This document shows positions 27,011 through 37,900 of a stretch of DNA of 64,000 bases, one piece after another. The DNA is taken from positions 186,001 to 250,000 of the forward strand of contig NW_025401101.1 in NCBI RefSeq assembly GCF_011075055.1, read 5' to 3'. The notes below the pieces were generated by a model. That model was not told the DNA's origin, did not search any database, and was given only the letters and a program-made list of their open reading frames with translations. Position numbers and translations under genes: made by a program. Source of the DNA: Mangifera indica (taxonomy: Eukaryota > Streptophyta > Magnoliopsida > Sapindales > Anacardiaceae). How positions within the stretch are numbered: the first letter of the stretch is position 1; every line of letters begins with the position of its first letter.

Positions 27011-27479
27011 TCTAATTCTAAAAGTTGAAATACCCTTGAATGGTTATAATCGAAAAATTCTTCGAAAATCTGAAAAATACGAGTCGATATATCATAAAAT
27101 GGTGAAATTCGAAAAAACGGAACTGAAATCGAATTCTAAAAGTTGAAATACCCTAGAATAGTAATAATCGAAAAATTCTTCGAAAATCTGAAAAATACGA
27201 TTCGATATATCATAAAATGGTGAAATTCGAAAAAACGGAACTGAAATCGAATTCTAAAAGTTGAAATACCCTAGAATAGTAATAATCGAAAAATTCTTCG
27301 AAAATCTGAAAAATACGATTCGATATATCATAAAATGGTGAAATTCGAAAAAACGGAACTGAAATTCGAATTCTAAAAGTTGAAATATCTTAGAATGACA
27401 ACAATCAAAAAATTCTTCAGAAATCTGAAAAATACGAATCGATATATCGTAAAACGGCAAAATTTGAAAAAACTTAAAA

Positions 27480-27830
27480 TTTCATTTGTAATGCTCCTAC
27501 AATGTTTAATATCAAAATACCCCCCAAATTTTAATAACAGTTCATTTGACCCCTCAATTATCTATTCCTAAATTTCATTAAAAAATTTATAATACTCTTA
27601 TAATGTTTACTATCAAAATACCTCCGTAATTTTAATAAAATTTTATTTAACCCCTCATAATGAGTGAGGAGGGTTTATTAAATGAGGGGAAGAGTAATTT
27701 TGGTATTTTAAAAAAAATCATGGGTATTTTTACTTAGAAATAGTAAATTTGGGTATTTTTGTTTGAAAATAGTGACTTTAAATATTTTTACTTAGTGGGA
27801 GGGTATTTTGACTATTTTTAATAATTTCTC
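27480..27830. repeat. Right subterminal region and terminus of the giant element
   Basis: Between array and terminus are two direct copies of a roughly 100-bp segment (about 27487-27560 and 27588-27660; shared text TATCAAAATACC and TTTAACCCCTC). In reverse complement these resemble the left subterminal stretch near 7595-7670 (ATTGAGGGG, then TTTTTAGGGGGTAAATTGATATT). The last 25 bp are the right terminal repeat, followed by the target duplication at 27831-27839. Confidence 0.65.
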
Positions 27831-27839
27831 TATATTTTA

Positions 27840-27961
27840 TCCCTAAATTTAATTAAAATTTTTAATAAAAATTAAATCATGAATAAATGTTTAAATTTTT
27901 AAAATTTCGTAAATATATATTTTTTTTTATTAAAACTTGAAAGAAAAATAGTTTTTTAACC
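27840..27961. mobile_element. Foldback element (copy b), probable right end
   Basis: The end AAAACTTGAAAGAAAAATAG at about 27932-27951 and the following GTTTTTTAACC match, in reverse complement, the start of copy b at 6246 (AGTCAAAAGACTATTTCCCC) with several substitutions. Position and combined length fit the interrupted remainder of copy b. Confidence 0.4.
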
Positions 27962-28925
27962 CCGAGAGAATTATTTTTTGTCCTTTTCACACGTAGTATC
28001 TACGAAAAAGAAAAGTAAATATTTTATTTTTAGGTTCGATTACACTTAAATATGTTACAGATACTCTTTTCACAAAGACGTTTACAAGTAAGAAATTCAT
28101 TAAAAGAAGACGCAAAAGTCTCTTCCTTGCAAGGCTACAAAGAGCCCAAGCCCAAGTCTTTCACGGAACAAGAAGACGAATCACGTCTCAAGTCAGTCTG
28201 TGGGTCAGATAAACCAATCAATTATTTAGTCAATATTCATATGACCAAAGGAACAAGCCAAGCAGCCTCAATAATTCGACAACGATGCATAATCACTTAT
28301 ACATTCAGGGTTTAATCCGAGTTGCACTAATTAGGTAAGAAAATTATTTCAATTTAATTTAAATTTATTTACTTTGAATATGAATTAAATTCAAATTAAG
28401 AGATTTGAATCATTTTAAAATTAAATTAAATTTGAGCTATAAAATGTTCTCTTCAATTTGACTTATGCTTCAGATAGATGATTTAATTTGGTGCGAATTT
28501 AGTTTGTGATTTGATTCAAATTATATTAAATAATTATTAAATGATATTATTTTATTAATAAGTTAAGAATTCAAATTATGAATTTAAGTCACATATCTGA
28601 ATTATAAATTTGACCCATAAATATGAGTTAAATTCAAATCGAACTTCTTTAATATTAACTCAATGAATTCGAATCAAATTTGAATTAAGTTATTTTTTAT
28701 TTGAATCAAGGAATATTGAAACTTGACTCAATTCGTATCCATCTCTAATACAATACAAAGATTTGATGATTTTAAATTATTTAATATAATTTTTTTTAAT
28801 ATTATTATATATATTTTTAATATATAATTTAAGTATATAGATACCGTATTATTATGCGAGATTGAATATTATTTATATATTTAAATTCAATGTCAATTAT
28901 GTCTAGCGTACTTTAATATTTTTTA
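27962..28925. other. Spacer upstream of SAL1, nothing recognised
   Basis: AT-rich sequence with many short runs such as AATTCAAATT. An 87-codon ORF at 28052-28315 resembles nothing I know. The promoter and 5' UTR of SAL1 should lie here, but I see no motif that I can assign. Confidence 0.4.
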
Positions 28926-31900
28926 ATGCCCACTTCCTCGACGAGGCCACCATCTTTTCTCCTGTACCCGGAGTCCAAACCCAGCAAAACTGAAAAACAT
29001 CTTCTTTCATTTGCACTTTCAGTGAAAATGTCTTATCATAAGGAACTTGTGGTTGCCAAAAAAGCCGCTTCTTTAGCTGCTCAACTTTGCCAGGCACTGA
29101 ACTCTTGCTCTCTCAATCGTTTGTGTGCATTTGAGCTTTAGATAATGTAGTTTTTATTTCCAACTGTTTTTTAATTTGTTATTATTCTTGTTATTGGTTG
29201 CTCAATCGGGGACTGTGAAATTTGATTTTTGAGAATGACCCAGAATCTAGTTTTGGGGTTTGTGCATTACCCATGTTGTGATTTCTGTTAATTGTGTGTA
29301 GTTTTTGCTGGGTGATGTGGTGCTTTGTTTCGAGTGTTGGTGATTTTATTTAGTTGGGTTTAAAGAAATGATTTTATTTATTCAAGGGGTGCGTTTTTGC
29401 TTTTGACAATTGAAGTTTGTGGTTAATCGAAGATAAATTATGGTGTATGAAAATTGTAGGCAATAATTAATTTTTATTTATCTTATACTGTGATTCATGG
29501 TTAAGTGTTAGTCCTATATCTTTTGGTTTAGATTATTTTCAATCAAGTTTTCTATAGCAACATTGTTACAAAATGCTAAGATTTTCTTGTTATATTTGTT
29601 AATTCTTTGTCAATTTAGCTGATTTCAGATATTTTCTTTTTCTTCAGAGAGTGCAAAAAGTACTATTGCAATCTGATGTGCAATCAAAATCAGATAAAAC
29701 TCCTGTAACAGTCGCAGATTATGGTCTACTTTCTAACTTTCTTGTTCTTTGATTATGGGCAGTCTGGTATTTTCTTTGTCTTCTAATAATTATTAACAAT
29801 ACTGTCTCTCTTTATTTAACAATCTGTGAATTACATTCTTTAGTATTTATTATTCTTATAGTGCTGTCAATGTATAGCATGAGACATTGTGATGACGTGT
29901 GTGATTTATGCATTTGTTTTATCTTCATCATTTATTTTGTATCACTACAGGTATGCTTGCTGTATCTGGATGTGGAGGATGTGAAATGTATTTATTACGT
30001 TTGGTGTTTGTTTAATTTTAAGCTTTCCTTCATCAAGTCAAATAGAGGTTTTGTTAAGTTATTATGCTATAAATGAATTTGGTGTGTTGCAATGTTGCCT
30101 GGAGGTTTGAAACAAAGGGAACTGGAACTGACTAATTCTGTATTGTTGTTGCATCAATGTGTTTTTTTGGATTCTTAGGCTCACAAGCATTGGTGAGTTT
30201 TGTACTGGGGATAGAACTTTCTTCTGAACCATTGTCATTAGTAGCTGAGGAGGTACAAAATTTGAACTTCTGTTGAAATTTTCGGAGACAGGCAGGCGGA
30301 TGCTCTGTTTCCTTTTCTTATTTGAATGTGGGTTTTAACTGAAATTACAATATTGTTCAATCTCCTTAGGATTCTACAGATCTTTGTAATGATGGTGCCA
30401 GAGATATGCTAGAACGCATTACAAAACTTGTGAATGAAACTATAACTAGTGATGGATCATATGGTATTCCTACATTATCCACAGTAGATGTGCTCGAGGC
30501 TATTGATAGTGGCAAATCTGAAGGCGGTTCTGTTGGCCGGCATTGGGTTTTAGATCCTATAGATGGCACTAAAGGGTGAGCTTCATACTTTATTTCTTGT
30601 TCAATGATTGTGCTTTAATTATGTACAGTTCCTTGTTTCTTGCAATGTAGTCACATTTGTTGTTGTTATAGCAAGGAGTTATTTTTTCTAATTCAATGTG
30701 CATTTAGTTGAAAGTGATGCATTATATTTTCAGGATGGGTGTCATTGCATAGTGTACTCTACTTATCTATGCTATGTTTATACATTAGTGTTTCTCTTGT
30801 TGAGAAGCTTCCGTTCTTGGCTCTTTGTTGTATGGCATATGTGTGCCGTTGGTACAATTGAATAGGAAAACTAGCCTTTCTGTTGTTCATCGTGAGATCT
30901 ATTAGTTGATGACTATAAATTACTGGGTCAAATGCTACAATGACTTATCTGGTAACACCTTTGCTGCTCTAACAAAGTCATAATTGTTTTTCCCATCTGT
31001 TAAAGCTCAAGCTAACCGCAGTTATTGTTTCTTCATGCAATCTATTTATGTTGTTGTGTCCCTCCCTCCCCTTTCTATTAAAAATTATATTGAAATATCC
31101 CTTTTTTCATAAGAGGACATTTTATGGTAGGAGAAGAGAAAAAATAGTGGAAGATATTTCTTTATTGAATTGGTGTGTATCAAGTGGTAGTGAATTTGTA
31201 TTTTGGACTTTTTTAAAAAATAAATAGCACTACTGAAAATGTGCATTTGTGCATCCTTTTAGAATATATTTTTGTGATTTTAGGATTCAGTAGATTGGTT
31301 TTCATGTGCTGGTTCATCTTTTGTGTTTAAAATCATATGATAAGCTTATATTGAATTTATTCATTGAAGGGGTGTTGTACATCATTAGCCTTTCTTTCTT
31401 TCCATTCTTATCTTCTTACTTTAGGTCATAATCTATCAACTTTAACTTTTGGAATCAATGGTTTACAACCTAGTATTGTGATAGAATACTCAAGATCTCA
31501 AGCAAACTATAGGAAGGAAACACTAGATTTGTGAGAAAGAAAATTCATTTACTGAGAAGAATGAAATTATAGCCAATGATTAGGATATCCAGGTGCTCCG
31601 CCTGTTTATCAATGCCTGCAGAGCTACTCTACTTACAAGAATCTTAATTGCAAGCTAAATGCTATTCTTTTATTCCTAACTTGTTTAAATAGATACCTAC
31701 CCCTTATTATTCAATGTTAAGTTACTAGTTTGAAAATCGCTTCTGCCTTGTCTAACTTTCCTACTGTATCTTCTCTTCTTTTCACTATCTTTGTAATACG
31801 TTGCTACAATCAGAGGCCTAAAATATTGTAATAAGGTTGTCAAAAAGTTAGCGTTTGAATCTCTTCATTTTGTTGGTTAAATTTTAACACAAAATAAGTT

Positions 31901-34900
31901 GAGTCTTCTTGTGTACATGAGGAGCATTGCATAATACTTAATTTCTCATAGGAAATGATAGGTTGCTGATGCGTAGCTAGGTGTTACGCCAATTGGAAAA
32001 CTTCCCTCAGACCTTTTTGTAGTTCACTGTTCCCTCCTATGAATTGAGAATATTATTTTCTTATTATTTCAGAGTACTGAACAGTACAATATATACAGTT
32101 TACAGAGAAGATATAACAGAAAATGAATCAATCAAATCCTTAACTAAATCAAATCAAATCCTTATAAATCAAATTAAATCAAATCAAATCCTAAATATTA
32201 TCTCCTAATATGCTTTGATATCCTTCCTAATATAACAGAATCAAATCAACAATATAACCTTTCTAATATAACACAAATCAACACTCCCCCTCAAGCTGGA
32301 GCATATAAATCATATGCACCAAGCTTGTTACAAATGAAATTAATTCGAGGCCCTCGAAGAGATTTAGTAAGTATATTCGCTAACTGATCGTTTGAACTAA
32401 CATGACTTGAAGAGATACAACCAAACAGAATCTTTTCTCTCACAAAATGACAATCGATTTCTATATGTTTGTTCTTTCATGAAACACAGGATTTAAGGAA
32501 ATATGAAGAGCAGCTTGATTATCACAAAATAATGACATTTGTGATATTTCTGTAAACTTTAATTTTTGGATTAACTGCTTCAACCAGATAAGCTCACAAG
32601 TGACTAAGGCCATAGCATGATATTCTGCTTCTGCGCTAGATCTAGCGACAACATTTTGCTTTTTGCTTTTCCATGATACTAGATTTCCTCCAACTAATAC
32701 ACAATATCCAGAAGTAGATCGTCTGTCAGATGGAGAACCTGCCCAATCAGCATCTGAGTACCCAACGATCTGAGTATGTCCTTTATTCTCTTATAACAAT
32801 CCTTTTCCAGGTGTCCTCTTAATATACCTTAAGATACGAATAACTGCATCCCAATGACTATCACATGGAGACTGAAGGAATTGACTTACCACACTAACAG
32901 CAAAAGAAATATCTGGTCGTGTGATGGTGAGATAATTAAGTTTTCCAACGAGTCTTCGATATCTCCCGGGATCTGTAAGTGGCTCCCCCTGTTCGGGTAA
33001 GAGCTTAGTATTAGGATCCATAGGAGAGTCTATAGGTTTGCAATCTAACATCCCAGTTTTCTACAGAATATCCAATGCATACTTCTTTTGAGAGATGATA
33101 ATTCCAGATTTAGACTGGGCGACTTCTATACCAAGAAAGTATCTGAGTGGGCCCAAATCTTTGGTTTGAAAATTACTAAACAAATGCTTCTTTAATTGTT
33201 CAATACCCTCCTGATCACTTCCTGTAATAACAATATCATCAACATAGACCACTAAATAGATACATTTGTAGTGTGAAATATGTCTATAAAATACTGAATG
33301 ATCAGATTCACTTCGTCGCATACCAAATTTTGAATAACAGTACTAAACCGACCAAACCAAGCACGAGGAGATTGTTTTAAACCATATAGAGACCGACGAA
33401 GTTTACAAACCAATCCAGACTCCCCCTGAGCAACAAAACCAGGAGGTTGCTCCATATAAATTTCTTCTTGTAGTTCACCATGAAGAAGGGCATTCTTGAT
33501 ATCTAACTGATGCAAAGGCCAATGGCGAATGGCAGCCATAGAAAAAAATAGGCGAACAGAAGACATTTTAGCAATCGGAGAGAAAGTCTCATCATAGTCA
33601 AGACCATATGTCTGAGTGTATCCCTTAGCAACCAACCGCGCTTTCAACCTGTCAATCTGACCATCAAGATCAACTTTAATAGTATAGATCCACCGACATC
33701 CAACCGTTGAGTGACCAGGAGGCAAAGGAACTAGTTCCCAAGTATTATTAGCATGTAGAGCAGACATCTCATCCACCATTGCTTGTCGCCATCTGAGATC
33801 AGATAATGCCTCATGAACAGTAGCAGGGGTAGATATAGATGATAAAGTGGACACAAAGGCGTAGTATGGGGAAGATAAACGATGATAACTTAGAAAGTTA
33901 TAGATGGGATGAGGATTACGAGTTGAGCGCATACCTTTGCGAATAGCGATAGGAAATTGATCATCAGGAGGTAAGACCGCAGAGACAAAAGATTCTGGAG
34001 CAAGAAGCGAGTGCACTGGGTCTTGAGAGACTGTCTCACCTGAAGGAGAAGCAAGGCCATCACCTGTAGAATGACTAATGTGTGTAAGATCTGCACTAGT
34101 CGGAGATTGGTTAGTTGAAGAGTGTGAATTTATTAGAGGAACAATATAGGACACAGGAAGAACTTCTGTAATAGGAGACTTGTCTAGTTGAGAAGAAGAC
34201 GAAAAATAAAGAGAAGACTCAAAAAATGTAACATTTGCAGAAAGGTAGTAGCGACGTGTAGTGGGAGAATAACATCGATAACCTTTTTAAAGACTCGAGT
34301 ATCCAAGAAAAACACATTTAATATAACGAGCAAACAATTTATCTCGACCAGGAGATAAGTCATGAACAAAACATGTACACCCAAAGACACGAGGTTGAAG
34401 AGAAAACAATGACTGATCAGGATATAAAATAGAGTGAGGTACCTGATCCTGCAAGACTGAAGAAGGCATTTTATTAATCAAGAAACAAGCAGTAATAACA
34501 GCATCAGCCCAAAAACGAAAAGGTGCATGACTATGTATGAGTAAAGTACGGGTAGTTTCAATAAGATACCTATTTTTACGTTTGACAATCCCATTTTGCT
34601 GAGGAGTATGAGCACAAGAGGATTGATGTAGAATGCCCTTAGATGCCAGAAATTTAGTAAAGGGAGCAGAAAAATATTCACTGGCATTATCACTGCGAAG
34701 TGTACGAATAGTAGTAGAGAATTATGTTTCAACTTCAGCACAAAAGGATTGAAAAATAGAAAATAATTCAGATCTATTCTTCATTAAAAATAACCAAGTG
34801 CAACGTGAATAATCATCAATAAATGTAACAAAATATTGAAAACCTAAAGTAGACACGACTCTACTAGGACCCCATACATCAGAATGGACTAATTCAAAAG

Positions 34901-37900
34901 GTGATGTAGCCTGATTATTCACACTTCTTGGAAAGGATGTACGAGTATGTTTTCCAAGTTGACAAGACTCACAATTAAAGGATGATAAATGCGACAAACC
35001 AGGGACCATCTGTTATAGTTTTGACAAACTAGGGTGACCCAAACGATTGTGAAGAAGTGTTGGAGACTCAGTGATGGCACATGATACAGAATCAGGTGGA
35101 TTTAGTCGGTAGAGGCCCTGTGACTCACATCCTGTGCCAATCATCCGACCCGTACTGCGGTCCTGTATAAGAACAGAGTTATTAGTAAATGTAATTGTAC
35201 AATTTAGGGAACGAGTAAGTTTGCTAACAGAAATAAGGTTAAATGGACAGTCAGGGAGGTAAAAGACAGACTCCAAAGGCAAGAGTGGAAGAGGATGAGC
35301 ACAATCTACCGCTTTGGCAGTAACGATAGATCCATTAGCTAATGTTATAGTAGGTAAGGAAGTACTCTTAGTAAAGTGAGAGAGTAGATGGGGGTTACCA
35401 GAGATGTGATCAGAGGCACCAGAATCAAGGATCCATGACTCGGAAGAAGAAGATTGAGTGAGGCATACAGCTGAATTACCCGAATGAGCAATCGAAGCAA
35501 TAAAAGATAAAGGTTGTTTTGCGCTCTGATATCGAAGATAATCTTCAAGATCAGCACCTGTGAGTGTCAAAGATGGTGGAGACTGCACTCTAATAGGATA
35601 ATCATAAGTTTGAACAGTATTCGCAGTTTGAAGAGGACGACCATAGAGTTTATGACACTTGTCTCTGGTGTGACCCCATTTGTGACAATAATTGCACTTT
35701 GGTCGAGTTTCACGGCCACTACGCTCACCTAGTTTGGAGCTTTTAATGGACATGGTGAATCATGAATCCGAAAATAGAAGAAGCTTTCTGGAACCAAGAA
35801 AAGTGAAGATCCGGAGAAATTGAGGCCTACAAACTGATCAGAAGACTGTTGAATTGAGAAACAAAGCCTTCGGAATGCGTGAAATATTTTGTGACATCAT
35901 CGACGGCGCATGGAGCAACCAGTGGAGATGGGTCTTCAACAGAACTGACCACCGGCGTCTACTGAGTCGATTGGCGATGGCGGTGTAGTTCCACGTGAGC
36001 CGAAACAGTAGATCGAAGCTTATGTTTCAAGCGAAAAAACGGTTGGCGCGTGCAGAAGATTCCGGCGTCGGATGACTGCAAACTCACCACAGATGGACTC
36101 GTCGGCATCGTCTGAGTTCAATGGAAGAGGCGGTGTCGGTGCACTGTTGCCGGAACAGGAGATCGGCGTCAGAAGATACCAAGAGATTGAGCGGCGCGTG
36201 TAGGCGCGTGGAACGACGAATGATGATGTTGTTTTGATTGATGTGTCAGCGAGAGAATCCTGATCACACTGGTATATGTACGATCACCGGAAAAATAACG
36301 GAAGCACAGTGATCGGAGAAGCAGTGGAGAAAAGACTTGGATTTGCCGGAAACTAAGTTGAGAACGCCGGAAAAATTTAAATGCTAGGCTCTGATACCAT
36401 ATGAATTGAGAATATTATTTTCGTATTATTTTAGAGTACTGAACAGTACAACATATACAGTTTACAGAGAAGATATAACAGGAAATGAATCAATCAAATC
36501 CTTAACTAAATCAAATCAAATCCCTATAAATCAAATCAAATCAAATCCTAAATATTATCTCCTAATATGCTTTGATATCCTTCCTAATATAACAGAATTA
36601 AATCAACAATATAACCTTTCTAATTTAACACAAATCAACACCTCCAAGGCAGGATTTTTCCGCGGAACTCAAACACCACACAGTTGCTCCAGCGAAACAA
36701 CCACAACAAGCAATCAAATCCCAATAATAAATTGTATATAGAGATGGAAATATTTCCTGTAAATGTATTTCTTGTATTAAATATCCTGTAGTTCAACACA
36801 AACTCTTTGAATATATATACATATATCTCATGAACTATTCATCATATACATGTCTTAAATGATGTGTTCTTCAACTTAAAATCATTAGAATACAAAAATA
36901 ATTAACCAAGCCCAGCCAAACAAGCATGGCCGAGAGGTACACTACCATAATCAAGCATGAAACTATGATTTTTAAGCAAATCAACAACATGCATGTGTAC
37001 CCATATTAGCTACACATGCTCTAATGCATAAATAACACAAATTTAGCCCAAAATCAAACATACAAGGAGCCTAAAATGGCTCTAATACCATTTGTAATAT
37101 ATATGATGAAGATTAAGATGGAAGATGACATGCATGCGACATTTAGGCAAGAATCAATACGATGGAAGAAAGCATGAGAAAGGTCAGTGTTTATACCTAC
37201 TCCTAGTTTGCTTATTTGATGAAGGTGATGGAGAGAAGCTTCTCAAGTGTTAAGCCTTCAAAGAATTGCACCAAACCAAGCCAAAGTGGCTCTTGGCTGA
37301 GAGGTAGAGAAAGATTTTGGAGAGATATAGCTTTTTAGTGAAAATGAGTTCAAGTGTTTGTAAATGAGCAAACTTCAAGCTTCTATATTGGTGACTTTAA
37401 TTAGCAATTTGTTAATTGTTGCATGACCCCTTGCAAATTCCCATTTTAATCAATAGTCATTCGTGTATATCATATATATACGTTAGCCACTTTAATTTTA
37501 TTTAATAAATATCTTTGCTCTTAAATTGTTACTTTTACACCCATGTTATACTTTATATGATGTTACTTTTATTATTTTTCAGAAGTTGCTAGCCAATCCT
37601 AAGTAATTAACTCTTACTCTTAGAAACGCTTGATTTATTGATGTGACCTTTAGTTTCACCATGGTGTAGCCATGAGCTGTTGATCCGGAAAATATGTCCA
37701 AAAACTCAACAACTATGGTAAACATTTAGCAATGTGTTATAGTCTCTAAACCACGATGAAGAAATACTCTATCGAACCTATTTTTCCGATCATATGGTCT
37801 GTATAGGTAAGATTTTTCTATTGTCAAATCTTGATCAAGTTTGGGTTCGGGTTCGGGTTCATGGTTCGTCAAAATCCTAATCTCAATATTCTATGATTTG

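Larger units (their letters stand above)
11537..27474 (+). repeat. Right block of the 119-bp repeat (about 135 copies)
   Basis: A continuous head-to-tail array of about 15.9 kb. A typical unit runs from GTTGAAATACCCTAGAATGG to the GAATTCTAAAA end and is 119 bp, with some 101- to 118-bp variants. Each unit has two perfect 10-bp palindromes, CGATATATCG and AATTCGAATT, 42 bp apart centre to centre, and about nine CpG dinucleotides. Units near 11537-12500 are irregular; inward, larger periods appear (separate entries). Short ORFs that recur in it are by-products of the repeat and not genes. Confidence 0.95.
6848..27830 (+). mobile_element. Giant Mutator-like element with Ulp1 gene and satellite arrays
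   Basis: A 20,983-bp element. Its ends are inverted: the left reads GGGAAATTATAAAAAATAGG and the right, reverse-complemented, GAGAAATTATTAAAAATAGT. Over the outer 25 bp, 22 positions agree by eye. The flanking 9 bp are identical (TATATTTTA at 6839-6847 and 27831-27839), the Mutator-type duplication. Inside are a TATA box, a decayed Ulp1-protease gene with a DUF1985-like N-terminal domain, and two inverted blocks of one 119-bp repeat (about 7740-8690 and 11537-27474). No MURA-type transposase is visible, so it is non-autonomous now. Ulp1-carrying Mutator-like elements are known in plants (Kaonashi-type in Arabidopsis, CUMULE in melon); the huge asymmetric repeat block is unusual in my knowledge. 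Confidence 0.85.
32038..36641 (-). mobile_element. Ty1/copia element in SAL1 intron 4
   Basis: A 4,604-bp element opposite in orientation to SAL1. LTRs are at 32038-32283 and 36400-36641. Flanking 5-bp duplications are identical (CCTCC at 32033-32037 and 36642-36646). The primer-binding site TGGTATCAGAGC (minus strand, 36388-36399) matches initiator-Met tRNA and abuts the 5' LTR; the polypurine tract GAGGGGGAG abuts the 3' LTR at 32284. The LTRs differ by about eight substitutions and a small indel, so the insertion is not new. The long gag region expected upstream of the zinc knuckle is missing, and pol is broken. Confidence 0.92.

Noticed and set aside
7740..27474. CRISPR-like array
   Set aside because: Units are contiguous 119-bp repeats without unique spacers, in a plant nuclear sequence with spliced genes.
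28052..28315. 87-residue ORF upstream of SAL1
   Set aside because: No recognisable family, no splice or context support; likely chance.
37846..37862. GGGTTCGGGTTCGGGTTC run as telomere-like repeat
   Set aside because: Only three units and not the plant telomere unit (TTTAGGG); it lies inside an LTR.
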